Shown: positions 8,623-17,059 of the stretch, one piece after another
Position numbering within the stretch: the first letter of the stretch is position 1
Layout of the letters: every line of letters starts with the position of its first letter
Source: Candidatus Margulisiibacteriota bacterium
GTDB taxonomy: Bacteria; Margulisbacteria; WOR-1; O2-12-FULL-45-9; XYB2-FULL-48-7
Length of the DNA: 49,406 bases
Assembly: GCA_018822365.1 (NCBI GenBank)
Contig: JAHJKL010000059.1
Location: 1-49,406, forward strand
Reading direction: 5' to 3'
Notes under the pieces: model-generated
Database searches by the model: none
Seen by the model: the letters and a program-made list of their open reading frames with translations, nothing else
What the model was told of the DNA's origin: nothing
Position numbers and translations under genes: made by a program

Positions 8623-9708
8623 TCACCTTCCTCCTGCCCGATAGCCCGCGATAAACTCCGCGTACGTTTTTCGGAATTCGTCTTCCTTCAGGTCGTCGTA
8701 TTTAAACTGCTGGCCAATGTCTTTCGAAAGGATCATGGTCAGGTCGTGGCCAACTCTTTTTTTATCCTTTTTAAGATACTTAATCATGGCCTCGGCCCCG
8801 ATCGTCTTAAAGTCGAACTTCGGGTAATACTGCCTAAAAATCGCCTCGAATTCGTCATATTTCCCTTTGGTCATTATTCCCCGTTTGAGAGAGACCAGGT
8901 TGGCAAACCCCATCCCAACGATCACCGCTTCCCCATGGCTGACCCCAAAGTTGCTGGCCGACTCGAGCGCGTGCCCGAAACAATGGCCGTAATTCAGGAG
9001 GTTCCTCCGCCCCGAATCAAACTCGTCGCCTTCAAAATAGGATCGCTTGATCTCCAGCGTCGATCTGATGACCGGCTCAAAATATTCATTGTCCCTCAAA
9101 TCACCGGCGGAAAGATATTTTTTTAACAATGCGTAGCCCTGCTGGTTGGACATCAGATGAAATTTTATGATCTCCCCCAACCCGCTGTTAAAATAAGCGT
9201 CGGCCAAGGTCCGGCATAACGAACGGTCGATAAAGATCTTATCTGGGGGATAAAATGTCCCGATCAGATTTTTGCTGTCATCGAAGTTGATCGAAGTCTT
9301 CGAACCGATACAGCTGTCCGCTTGCGCCAGAAGCGTCGTCGGGAAAAAAATCCATTTTAACCCCCGATACATAGTGGACGCGATAAACCCGCTGATATCC
9401 TGGAGGATCCCCCCGCCAAACGTTACCAGAATATCATTGCGGGTGAAATGGGCGTCGATCAACGCCCGATAGTAGTCGGCCAGCTTCAAATATGACTTGT
9501 TTTGCTCCAACGCGGGAATGACCAATCGGTAAGCCTCGCCCGTAAAAGCATTGACCTTTTTTTGATGCGCCCGGTAAAACCCTTCATCTATAAAATAGAA
9601 CAAACGGTCGTATTTCTGGCCGGAAAAAACTTGATCCTTATTATCCAGCAGATCGGAAACGATCTCCGCCGAGTAATCCTTAACTTTGGACTTAATCTCC
9701 ATCTTCAT
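8623..9708 (-). CDS. 3-Dehydroquinate synthase family protein (AroB-like sugar phosphate cyclase)
   Basis: 361 aa, close to normal AroB length. NAD-binding TFGGGILQDISGF, PTTLLAQADS, KTSIN and DSKNLIGTF are present. Metal ligands are kept: Glu in GLGEIIK, the first His in NYGHCFGHALE and the His in SHGEAV. Positions that distinguish dehydroquinate synthase from C7-cyclitol cyclases are also kept (RNLLN, the second His of GHCFGH, KKDKK near the end). The chemistry should therefore be dehydroquinate-synthase-like on a 3-deoxy-ulosonate 7-phosphate or close analogue. Location in a glycan operon argues for a dedicated precursor route, although a relocated housekeeping aroB is possible. Its start overlaps the SDR stop by ATGA. 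Confidence 0.85.
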   Translation of the reverse strand: MKMEIKSKVKDYSAEIVSDLLDNKDQVFSGQKYDRLFYFIDEGFYRAHQKKVNAFTGEAYRLVIPALEQNKSYLKLADYYRALIDAHFTRNDILVTFGGGILQDISGFIASTMYRGLKWIFFPTTLLAQADSCIGSKTSINFDDSKNLIGTFYPPDKIFIDRSLCRTLADAYFNSGLGEIIKFHLMSNQQGYALLKKYLSAGDLRDNEYFEPVIRSTLEIKRSYFEGDEFDSGRRNLLNYGHCFGHALESASNFGVSHGEAVIVGMGFANLVSLKRGIMTKGKYDEFEAIFRQYYPKFDFKTIGAEAMIKYLKKDKKRVGHDLTMILSKDIGQQFKYDDLKEDEFRKTYAEFIAGYRAGGR

Positions 9709-10433
9709 TTTATCGTCACGCCTCCATCGACAACGACCGTTTGGCCGGTAATATAAGTATTAAGGTCGGAGCAAAGAAAAACCGCGAAATTAGCGATCTC
9801 TTCCGGACTAGCAAACCGACCAAAAGGAATATTGCGAATAAACTGTTCTTTTTGCTCGGCGGTCAGGACCATTTCCACCATTTCAGTCTGGGTATGCCCG
9901 GGACAAATGGCATTCACCAGCACATTGAATGGAGCAAGAGCCAGCGCGCTTGCCCGAGTAAGCCCGATCAGTCCGGACTTGCTTGCGCTATAAGCAGTGG
10001 AGCCGGGCTTTGAAACAATCCCAGCCATGGAACTGACATTAACGATCTTCCCCGATCTTTGTTTTTTCATTTTATTCGAAGCAACCTTCATAATCCTGGC
10101 CGGCGCATATAAATTGACTTTCAACACTTTATCAAAGTTCCCATCGGTCAGATCATAGACTGCTTCAGGAATATGTATCCCGGCGTTATTGACCAGCACG
10201 TCCAACCGTTCTTCTTGTTCCAGCTTTTCAAGAAAACCCGCCATCCCTTCCACGTCCAAAAAATCAACCTTGATATGCTCGGCCAGGGGGTACCCCTTTA
10301 TCCAGGCGGGGGGCTCCCCCCTGCTGGTGACCGTTACCCGGCAATCAAGCTCCAGCAGTCCCTTCGCGATCGCTTCCCCGATACCGCGGTCCCCACCGGT
10401 CACCAGCGCGTTTTTCCCTCTAAAATCGATCAT
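9705..10433 (-). CDS. Short-chain dehydrogenase/reductase (SDR)
   Basis: Classical SDR of 242 aa: cofactor motif TGGDRGIG (about 12-19), NNAG (83-86), catalytic Ser in NVSSMAG, and YSASK with the catalytic Tyr and Lys. It ends with the family-typical GQTVVVDGG segment. It would oxidise or reduce a sugar hydroxyl or keto group with NAD(P)H. It overlaps the neighbouring SDR and the AroB-like gene by 4 bases each. Its closest relative in the window is the adjacent SDR (shared SASK-x-GLIGLTRA and FLCSDLNTY-x-TGQ), so the pair looks like a tandem duplication that has diverged, perhaps for successive redox steps. Confidence 0.9.
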   Translation of the reverse strand: MIDFRGKNALVTGGDRGIGEAIAKGLLELDCRVTVTSRGEPPAWIKGYPLAEHIKVDFLDVEGMAGFLEKLEQEERLDVLVNNAGIHIPEAVYDLTDGNFDKVLKVNLYAPARIMKVASNKMKKQRSGKIVNVSSMAGIVSKPGSTAYSASKSGLIGLTRASALALAPFNVLVNAICPGHTQTEMVEMVLTAEQKEQFIRNIPFGRFASPEEIANFAVFLCSDLNTYITGQTVVVDGGVTIK

Positions 10434-11122
10434 TGGATGGTAAACCCCCCGTCCACAACCAGCACCTGGCCGGTCATGTAAGTATTGAGATCAGAACATA
10501 AGAAAGCCGCCGCTTTCGCAATCTCCTCCACTTCCGCGAACCTTCCCGTCGGCACCTCTTTGCATAACAAATCGATATCGTTTTTTGACAGGATCGATGC
10601 GGTTAGGTCGGTTTTGGTAAAACCAGGGCACAGCGCGTTAACCAGTATGCCGTGTGGAGCTAAATCAAGCGCCGCCGCCCTGGTCAGCCCGATCAGACCG
10701 GTCTTGCTCGCCGAATAAGAAGCGCGTTTTTCCTTGGAAACGATTCCGAAAATCGAGCTTAGATTTAATATTTTTCCTTTTATATTATTCTTGATCATCC
10801 GGCTTGAGACTTCTTTTATCAATAACGCGCAGCCGGTAAGATTAACTTTAACAATCCTTTCAAAATTGCCGATATTCATTTCATTGATCGGCTCGATCAG
10901 GTTGATCCCCGCATTGTTTATCAGGATATCAGCATCATCCGGCATATTTTCTATAAAAGCAACAATGCTCTTGTCATTCGCCAGGTCTAATTGAGCCGTG
11001 CCTGTAGCCACCACTTCTCCGCCCAAATCGGACAATAAGTCGGCAATCCCTTTTCCGATCCCCCTGGTCCCACCGGTTACGATCGCCTTTTTCCCTTTAA
11101 AATTCAATTTATTTTTGTGCAT
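10430..11122 (-). CDS. Short-chain dehydrogenase/reductase (SDR), paralogue of the next gene
   Basis: Classical SDR: TGGTRGIGKG cofactor motif, NNAG, LNLSSIFG with the catalytic Ser, YSASK with Tyr and Lys, and the terminal GQVLVVDGG. The loop after the first strand is shorter than in its paralogue (GTAQLDL follows VVATG directly), typical of small 3-oxoacyl-reductase-like SDRs used on sugars. ATG 11122 is preferred because GGTGG lies 9 bases upstream; an in-frame ATG at 11131 has no usable spacing. The gene overlaps the Gfo/Idh gene by 14 bases and the second SDR by ATGA. Substrate unknown; context suggests a sugar or cyclitol intermediate of block (c). Confidence 0.88.
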   Translation of the reverse strand: MHKNKLNFKGKKAIVTGGTRGIGKGIADLLSDLGGEVVATGTAQLDLANDKSIVAFIENMPDDADILINNAGINLIEPINEMNIGNFERIVKVNLTGCALLIKEVSSRMIKNNIKGKILNLSSIFGIVSKEKRASYSASKTGLIGLTRAAALDLAPHGILVNALCPGFTKTDLTASILSKNDIDLLCKEVPTGRFAEVEEIAKAAAFLCSDLNTYMTGQVLVVDGGFTIQ

Positions 11123-12092
11123 AAACCGCATCCACCAATTTCATCAGTTTGAGCGCGTCTTGCGTATTCGCTACCGGGACTTCTTTGTCGTTCTCAATCG
11201 AATCCAAAAATATCTTTACTTCCTTTTCCCAGGAAGAATTTATTCTATAGACAAACTTCTCTTCTTCGGTCCAGGTGGCGGCTGGCGGCGCGGTCCGGTT
11301 CTCCGCGATCGTTAATTGTTCTTCCCCATAAGACCCGGAAGAGGTTATAAGACCATTGACTGTTAAATATCCTTTTTGCAAAAACATTTCAAGAGAAAAC
11401 AGGTGTCGCCACTGGGTCATGGTTGAGTGAAGCGAAGCGACCTGCCCCTTATGGTTTTTGAACAACGCAAAAACGTTGTCTTCGATATCCGCTTTCCAAT
11501 AAAGATTAGAAACAAAAGCTTTCACTTCTTGAAAATCACCGCACATCATCAAGAATAGATCGAGCATATGGATCCCCTGGTCAAGAAAGATGCCACCGCC
11601 AGATAAATTCTTTTTTGATCTCCAGTTATCCTGAAAATTGGGCGGAACACTTTTTCCGTAGCGACCCCTCATCCAAAGCAACTTGCCATATTTTCCGGAA
11701 TCAATCAATTCCTTGGATCGTATGATACTTTCATGATGCCGGTGATTAAATCCGAACATCAATTTCAACTTCGGATGTTTTTTCTCTTCTTTGATCATCT
11801 CCATTACTTCCGCCGCGCTGATTCCCGGAGGCTTTTCACAAAAAACATGCTTGCCCCTACGCAACGATTCGATTACGTATTTGGCAATTAAATAATTGGG
11901 AACACAGATGAATACACCGCCAATCTTGTCATCATCAAGTATTTCCCGGTAATCTTCCACGACCTCAACCCCATTAAGCCGGATTTGACCGCAAGGGTCG
12001 TAAACCTTTGCGACCGAATGACCGGGGATACAATCAATCACCTCATGACGGATCTTTCCCATCACGCCGTAACCCAGCAAGCCAAATTTCAT
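11109..12092 (-). CDS. Gfo/Idh/MocA-family oxidoreductase
   Basis: NAD(P)-dependent sugar or inositol dehydrogenase, 327 aa from ATG 12092. This start is chosen because AAGGAG sits 6 bases upstream; the longer frame to 12131 lies inside the preceding gene. Seen: N-terminal Rossmann motif GLLGYGVMG, CEKPPG (the conserved E-K-P with the catalytic Lys), GGGIFLDQGIHMLDL with the G-x-x-D-x-G-x-H signature, and a C-terminal beta-sheet domain. Members oxidise or reduce a ring hydroxyl of sugars, nucleotide sugars or cyclitols. It sits between the SIS isomerase and the two SDRs, so block (c) has at least four redox enzymes. Confidence 0.9.
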   Translation of the reverse strand: MKFGLLGYGVMGKIRHEVIDCIPGHSVAKVYDPCGQIRLNGVEVVEDYREILDDDKIGGVFICVPNYLIAKYVIESLRRGKHVFCEKPPGISAAEVMEMIKEEKKHPKLKLMFGFNHRHHESIIRSKELIDSGKYGKLLWMRGRYGKSVPPNFQDNWRSKKNLSGGGIFLDQGIHMLDLFLMMCGDFQEVKAFVSNLYWKADIEDNVFALFKNHKGQVASLHSTMTQWRHLFSLEMFLQKGYLTVNGLITSSGSYGEEQLTIAENRTAPPAATWTEEEKFVYRINSSWEKEVKIFLDSIENDKEVPVANTQDALKLMKLVDAVYAQK

Positions 12093-12102
12093 TTTTTTCT
12101 CC

Positions 12103-12723
12103 TTATCTGAACTTGTAGACCGCCGCGCCAATGATCTGATCGTTAATATAATGGATCAACAAATTATGGATTATTTCCACATAACCGTAAGCCTTGCTGT
12201 TCAGGTAAATATTGATATTGCCTTTTTTTCTCAAAGGATTATTTTTTTCAAAAGCCGAAAAAGTGATCACTTCGCACCCGATTTTCCTGGCCGCTGCAAC
12301 AGCATTTAAAATATTCTTGGAGGTCCCTCCGCTGCTAATCGCAATCAACACATCTCCTTTGTCAGCAAAGGCTTCGATCCCTTTGCTGTACACTTTGTCG
12401 TAGCCATAATCATTTGCGAATGTCGTTAATTGGGGCGTGCCGCTTATCGCCATCGCCCGGAGCCCGGCATTCTTGGTCAGGTCGATCGCCATGTGCTCAG
12501 CGATTGCCGAGGAACCACCGTTCCCGACCAGGATTATTTTTTTCCCGCGTTTTTTCGTGCTTTTGATCATTTCTATGGCCGCTAAAAGATCCCTGATATT
12601 TTCCTTATCTTCCAAATACTCCTTTAATGATTCGTTAAACCCCTCAAAATATTGTCTAGTATCCAATTCGATCACTCCTTTTATTTGATTTAAACAAACC
12701 CCTTTAGCTACGCTTTCGATCAT
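12103..12723 (-). CDS. SIS-domain sugar-phosphate isomerase (GmhA-like)
   Basis: A single SIS domain of 206 aa. GNGGSSAIAEHMA near 67-79 is the phosphate-binding loop seen in sedoheptulose-7-phosphate isomerases (GmhA/DiaA group), and SSGGTSKNIL is the second signature. The family performs aldose-ketose isomerisation of C7 or amino-sugar phosphates. In this operon it could supply a heptose phosphate to block (c). ATG 12723 directly follows the methyltransferase stop and has AAGGGG close upstream. A TTG at about 12663 with GGAG upstream would give a shorter protein of more typical length; the choice is open. No other heptose-pathway gene (kinase, phosphatase, HddC) is visible nearby. Confidence 0.85.
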   Translation of the reverse strand: MIESVAKGVCLNQIKGVIELDTRQYFEGFNESLKEYLEDKENIRDLLAAIEMIKSTKKRGKKIILVGNGGSSAIAEHMAIDLTKNAGLRAMAISGTPQLTTFANDYGYDKVYSKGIEAFADKGDVLIAISSGGTSKNILNAVAAARKIGCEVITFSAFEKNNPLRKKGNINIYLNSKAYGYVEIIHNLLIHYINDQIIGAAVYKFR

Positions 12724-13527
12724 CTAGCCCCTTGTCTCATCCTTTACAAAGAGGCGAATGGTATTGTTGGCAAGAGCATCCTCTTGCCTATAAGGAACGG
12801 GAAACCGTTCGCAGACCCCGGTGAATATTTTGCTTGCTACCATTTTCAAACCGACTCTCTCGAACAATTTTTGGAAATCTCGCGGATAGGCCAGGAAACT
12901 TCCTTCATTTTCAAGCGTCAGCACGAACTTGCGACTAACTCTCGCCATTTCCCTGAATACATAGTTATATCTGGGATGGATATTAACCAGTACGGAATGG
13001 CAAAAAACCAGATCGAATTGTCGTGACGGAAATTTGCGCAGTTCCAGCGGGGCATTCCCTACGATTAATTTACTCTGTTGCGCCATATCAGGAAAAGCTA
13101 CCCGGGCTAGTTTGACTGCTTCTTCGCCGATCTCAATGCCGGTAAGGTCTCTATATCCAAGCTTGTATAAATAATTCAATGATCGTCCGACATTACAGCC
13201 GATTTCCAGGATCCGGCTGTTTTTATCAAGGTAGGGAAGTACTTCTTTAAACAATTCAATCGTGGAATTATTTTCTTCAATATAAGTTTCCGGATGGTCG
13301 TTACTCCCTTTTGTGCCTTGTTTCTGCCAGCGGGAACAACTTTCAAAAGCGGGAGAGGCCAGAGGTGGCCCTATGCCGTTAGTTGCCAAGAAAGAAGCCA
13401 TTCTGAAATATTGATACTTCAAATAACTATTATTTCGCATAACCTCAATTAACTTCTTGCGAAAAACACACAACCCTTCATACATACTGTAAACCCCCGC
13501 TAATTTAAGCATCCTTTTTGTAACCAT
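12724..13527 (-). CDS. Class I SAM-dependent methyltransferase
   Basis: A 267-residue Rossmann methyltransferase. Motif I is ILEIGCNVGRSL (about 105-116), followed by LTGIEIGEEAV at the end of beta2 and FDLVFCHSVLVNI for motif IV. An 80-residue helical N-terminal extension precedes the domain. It transfers a methyl group from S-adenosylmethionine; in glycan clusters such enzymes usually O-methylate a sugar or cap a chain. A strong GAGAGGAG site precedes ATG 13527, 22 bases after the flippase stop, and the SIS gene follows with no gap. The acceptor cannot be assigned. Confidence 0.85.
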   Translation of the reverse strand: MVTKRMLKLAGVYSMYEGLCVFRKKLIEVMRNNSYLKYQYFRMASFLATNGIGPPLASPAFESCSRWQKQGTKGSNDHPETYIEENNSTIELFKEVLPYLDKNSRILEIGCNVGRSLNYLYKLGYRDLTGIEIGEEAVKLARVAFPDMAQQSKLIVGNAPLELRKFPSRQFDLVFCHSVLVNIHPRYNYVFREMARVSRKFVLTLENEGSFLAYPRDFQKLFERVGLKMVASKIFTGVCERFPVPYRQEDALANNTIRLFVKDETRG

Positions 13528-13549
13528 TTTCGTCTCCTCTCTTTATCAG

Positions 13550-15079
13550 TCATTCTAGCTCAAAATTATCCGGTCCACATGAATTACACCGGTTCGGCAT
13601 CTTAATCGCAAGTTTTGGGTTCCTTTTTTTTAGAAACATATTCATGAGCATATCAAATTTGCTTCTGGTCAGGATATTGCTCCGGTGGCCGATAAAAACA
13701 AACAATGCTAGAAACACAAGCTTGATCAAATAAATCACTTGAAGCGGACAATTGATCTTCGGCAGATAAAGCAACAGACCCGCAGGGACGAAAACATTAA
13801 AATACATCAGCAATAATAACAACCATTCGTACTCGAACTTATACAATCTCTGGCCTACGTAGGTTGTAACTCCATTAATAAACAAAAAGCTCAAGAAGGT
13901 CGACGCCGCCCCACCCGCCAGTCCGTACTTCGGGATCAAGATAAGGTTAAAGCCGACATTAGCAATCGTCCCAAAAATGGAGAGAGGAAAGAGCAGGAAG
14001 GTCTTTTTGGTATAAACATATTGCAGTCCGACAAAACAACCGAAAACATTGGTCGCATAAGCACAGGCGATAATAATGATCACCGGGACAGCGTGGGAAT
14101 AACTCGGGGGAGCCATGATAAATATGATCTCTTTTGCAAAAAGGACCGCCAGCACGATCGGGGCCAAAGTGAGATAAGAAAACACCGTGACCATCCTGCC
14201 GACCGACCGGGCGGCGCCGGGCCCGTTATCAAATACCTCCTTAAAAAACACCGGCTGGAATGAATTCCAGACCGCCACCATTAAAGTAAATAAAAGCTGA
14301 CCGATATTCTGACCGATATTGTAAATACCAACAGCGGAAAGAGACAGCAAACTGCTTAGCATGTATTTATCAAAAAAACGGGAGATCAACCCGGTAAACG
14401 ATTGTGGAACGAGTTGCAAGCCGTATTTAATGCTTTCCCATAACAACCCGAAATCATATCTAAAAACATATTCGCGATTGAACCGGAATAACAGGGTCAG
14501 GAAAACCAAGACCGAAGCGGTCAGAGAGCCATAGAGCGGCCCCATGTAGGACATTTTAAAAAACCAGATATAGATCAAGCCTGCAAAAGAAGTGATCAAC
14601 ATTTGCATAAGAATATACATGGCATATTCCTTGGCACGTTGCATGTTCTGATAAAGTAGCAGGTAAAAGTTATTCATGTAAGCCAAAAATGTCGCCAAAT
14701 AACAGACGAACTGGGCAGTGCCGTAAACGGGACTGCCAATGATCCGTTCAGCGATAAAATCCTTGAACAGATAGATCGGAACAATTGAAAACGCGAACAT
14801 GACAAAAAGACAGATCTGGGCTGAGATCACCAGCGCGTCAAGTTTTTTCTTGTCCTTATAGTATTCAAAATAATACCTCTGTGTAGCACTCGACAAGCCA
14901 AAAGTCAGCACCCCAAGGGCAATGGCAGGAAAGATCCCGGCCATGGCGATGATCCCGTAATCGGACGGTATCAGGAGCCGGGTCATGATCGGCATGGTAA
15001 ACACAGAGATCAGATACCCGACAAAATTCGGCGCGGCATAAATAAGAATATTCTTTATGTTCTTTTCGCTAATTGCCAT
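13550..15079 (-). CDS. wzx: Wzx-type oligosaccharide flippase
   Basis: A 509-residue integral membrane protein with roughly 12-14 hydrophobic segments spread over residues 8-475. It has the N-terminal pattern of polysaccharide transporters (NFVGYLISVFTMPIMTRLL, then PSDYG). This MOP/MVF-superfamily fold flips undecaprenyl-diphosphate-linked repeat units across the inner membrane. The hydrophilic C-terminus carries a CNSCG pair of cysteines that is not part of the usual family. It is the only obvious flippase in the window and is preceded by a 68-base gap, one of the larger gaps in the operon; I see no convincing promoter there. Confidence 0.88.
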   Translation of the reverse strand: MAISEKNIKNILIYAAPNFVGYLISVFTMPIMTRLLIPSDYGIIAMAGIFPAIALGVLTFGLSSATQRYYFEYYKDKKKLDALVISAQICLFVMFAFSIVPIYLFKDFIAERIIGSPVYGTAQFVCYLATFLAYMNNFYLLLYQNMQRAKEYAMYILMQMLITSFAGLIYIWFFKMSYMGPLYGSLTASVLVFLTLLFRFNREYVFRYDFGLLWESIKYGLQLVPQSFTGLISRFFDKYMLSSLLSLSAVGIYNIGQNIGQLLFTLMVAVWNSFQPVFFKEVFDNGPGAARSVGRMVTVFSYLTLAPIVLAVLFAKEIIFIMAPPSYSHAVPVIIIIACAYATNVFGCFVGLQYVYTKKTFLLFPLSIFGTIANVGFNLILIPKYGLAGGAASTFLSFLFINGVTTYVGQRLYKFEYEWLLLLLMYFNVFVPAGLLLYLPKINCPLQVIYLIKLVFLALFVFIGHRSNILTRSKFDMLMNMFLKKRNPKLAIKMPNRCNSCGPDNFELE

Positions 15080-15147
15080 TATTTATTTACCCGTACCCTG
15101 ACCGATAACCAAATAAATCTCACAATTATTTTCAGGACGTTTTCGGC

Positions 15148-15837
15148 CTAGCATGGCTGTTGCTCATACAAACTATCAATATATTTTTTTATTTTGGCTG
15201 CCTTATCTTCTTTGCTTCTTTTCTTCATCAATTCTCCTATGCTATCGGGACAAAGCTTCCCGCCGCGTTTTCCCTTGATTTCATAAAACCGGTCGGCCGT
15301 CACTCCCGTCCAAACCGTATCTTGAATTTTCCCGTCCCTGATAAACGAAGATTCATTGTAACCTTCGATACGAAAACCAATAAGCTCCAATTGATTGACC
15401 CATTTCCACAAATCAACAACTTGGCCCGCCCAAATCTTATTTAAGTTCAACCGATCGAACCCATGCTCAATCATTAAAGCCATTGCCTCCAAAGGCACAC
15501 CCGGCGCATATTTCTTTTCTCCCACCACGATCGAGATCGAAGCTTTTCGATTAACAAAATCAATATCATTGAATGAAATGACGCCGACGTGGCTATCGCT
15601 CGCTTTATCAATAATGCTCAATAATATTTTTGTTTTATCATTTTTCAATGAATTGACAAAATCCACTTGTTTTTCGATCGTATTTGGATAGATCCCCTGG
15701 CCCAAATATTTTGTCGTCGCTTTATCGTTAAACCAAGTGTACCATTTGCCACTGATAACGTCCTTTTCAATGTCCGGGGTCCTCAAATATACCAGCTCCC
15801 CCGTTAAAAACACCGCTGGGGCAAAATTATTGTTCAT
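15148..15837 (-). CDS. GNAT-family N-acyltransferase
   Basis: A RimJ/RimL-like GNAT, 229 aa from ATG 15837. This start has a GGAGG site 5 bases upstream and overlaps the PIG-L stop by 11 bases; the longer frame to 15933 has no such site. Seen: VYLRTPDIEKDV at the N-terminus, central strands leading to the acyl-CoA pyrophosphate-binding stretch GEKKYAPGVPLEA, and WKWVNQLELIGFRIEG near the end of the fold. A charged 35-residue C-terminal tail is added. Placement directly after a PIG-L deacetylase suggests re-acylation of an amine freed by that enzyme. It is not the best PseH candidate, as the protein at 16578-17045 fits better. Confidence 0.8.
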   Translation of the reverse strand: MNNNFAPAVFLTGELVYLRTPDIEKDVISGKWYTWFNDKATTKYLGQGIYPNTIEKQVDFVNSLKNDKTKILLSIIDKASDSHVGVISFNDIDFVNRKASISIVVGEKKYAPGVPLEAMALMIEHGFDRLNLNKIWAGQVVDLWKWVNQLELIGFRIEGYNESSFIRDGKIQDTVWTGVTADRFYEIKGKRGGKLCPDSIGELMKKRSKEDKAAKIKKYIDSLYEQQPC

Positions 15838-16576
15838 AAACTCCTCCATTCGATCGTTGTCCCGCACTAATATTCTGCCTGACAAACGATTCGACCATTT
15901 TATTTTTTCCTTTTCCGGCTCTTTTTTTTGCATTACTAATCAGGCCTTCTACCGATAATGGGCCCGCATCATTCCATTCGCTCTCATAGGCTTTCACGGC
16001 CTCAATCTTTTTTCCGATCGTACCGGTAATATCGACCAACACATCGGGCCTAAACCGGTTAGTCGATAAAGGCTGGAGAATATCCATATTCCCCGGGATT
16101 TCATAACATAATATTTCCGCCTTCTTCTTGTCGCCAAACTTCGGCCTGAAGGCGGTAATAGTCGCTTCATAGGCAATCCGGTGGTCCCGGTTCAAATCTC
16201 CCCAATGGTGGGTAAAGACTTTTTCCGGCGCAAAATCATTCTTTACCTGCTCAATCTCCTTGATGAGAGCTAAAATCGAGACAGCGTCAAACCGCTGGTC
16301 TGGATACCCGCAATACTTTATCCGATCGGGTTTGATCCCCAATATTCCGGCCGCGCGCCTCATTTCTTTCTGCCGACGCACTATTTTGGCGGAGGAGAGC
16401 TTACGTTCTTTTACATTTGAAATCCCAGGGTAATACGATCTGGAGGTAACACCGTCTCCCAAGACGAGCAAATAAACCTCGGCCCGATCTTCCTTCACCA
16501 GTTTGGCGATCGTCCCGCCGCAACCAAACACTTCGTCATCGGGGTGCGCAGCAACAATCAGTATTTTTTCATGCAT
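15827..16576 (-). CDS. PIG-L/LmbE-family N-deacetylase
   Basis: 249 aa from ATG 16576. It begins with the family signature: VAAHPDDEVFGCGG holds the AHPDDE zinc-binding and catalytic residues, and HHWGDLNRDHR carries the second H-x-x-D-H zinc-binding element. PIG-L enzymes remove N-acetyl groups from sugars or sugar conjugates. Inside a pseudaminic acid cluster this could expose the C5 or C7 amine for another acyl group. The frame extends upstream to 16651, but that part lies within the GNAT gene; ATG 16576, just after the GNAT stop with AAAGGA upstream, is the natural start. It overlaps the downstream GNAT gene by 11 bases. Confidence 0.9.
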   Translation of the reverse strand: MHEKILIVAAHPDDEVFGCGGTIAKLVKEDRAEVYLLVLGDGVTSRSYYPGISNVKERKLSSAKIVRRQKEMRRAAGILGIKPDRIKYCGYPDQRFDAVSILALIKEIEQVKNDFAPEKVFTHHWGDLNRDHRIAYEATITAFRPKFGDKKKAEILCYEIPGNMDILQPLSTNRFRPDVLVDITGTIGKKIEAVKAYESEWNDAGPLSVEGLISNAKKRAGKGKNKMVESFVRQNISAGQRSNGGVYEQ

Positions 16577-16577
16577 A

Positions 16578-17045
16578 TTATAGTTTTCCTTTATATATAA
16601 GCAGGGAGATCCGTCCGTTTCCCCGGCTTTCGTAATCAAAAACGTGTACAAAACCGGCCCGGATAAAAGTTTTTAAAGAAACGGGATTATCCTGCTTAAC
16701 CCTGGCCAAATATATGGGAAACCGCCTCATTGACAACGCCTTCTTTATAAGGACCGGGCCATAGCCCCGGCCTCTTTTTTCGGGTACAACAAGCACCCCA
16801 AATTCCCCAATCCCCTTGCCCAAGCGGTCCAACCTTACATGCCCGATAACTTCCCCGTTGCTATCTTCCGCCATAAAAAGAAGACGGTCGCGGCTGGTCA
16901 GGGAGGAGGCCAACCATTTCAGATGACCCTTATATTTTACCGGAGCTGATTGAAAATTAACCTTTCGCGTTTCCGGGTCATTCCGCCAGCGGAACAAATC
17001 GGCGGCGTCGGACATTTTCACTTTTCTCAATTTTATTCTATCCAT
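16578..17045 (-). CDS. pseH: GNAT N-acetyltransferase, PseH candidate
   Basis: 155 aa from ATG 17045, which has GAGG 9 bases upstream and lies just past the pseI stop. LFRWRNDPETR near the N-terminus, GHLKWL and the acetyl-CoA loop VPEKRGRGYGPVL are shared with PseH/SpsD, which N-acetylate the C4 amine of UDP-4-amino-4,6-dideoxy-L-AltNAc using acetyl-CoA. Its position next to pseI supports that role. The ARVKQDNPVSLKTFIRAGF helix is standard for GNATs. It could instead acylate a different amino sugar, but it is the protein in the window that best matches this step. Confidence 0.8.
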   Translation of the reverse strand: MDRIKLRKVKMSDAADLFRWRNDPETRKVNFQSAPVKYKGHLKWLASSLTSRDRLLFMAEDSNGEVIGHVRLDRLGKGIGEFGVLVVPEKRGRGYGPVLIKKALSMRRFPIYLARVKQDNPVSLKTFIRAGFVHVFDYESRGNGRISLLIYKGKL

Positions 17046-17059
17046 TTTTATCGTCCTCT

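Noticed and set aside
8623-9708. Reading the AroB homologue as a 2-epi-5-epi-valiolone synthase, with the VOC protein as a valiolone epimerase
   Set aside because: The positions that change in valiolone synthases are still dehydroquinate-synthase-like here (RNLLN, second His of GHCFGH, terminal KK), and the VOC protein is a short single module. The idea is kept only as a remote alternative.
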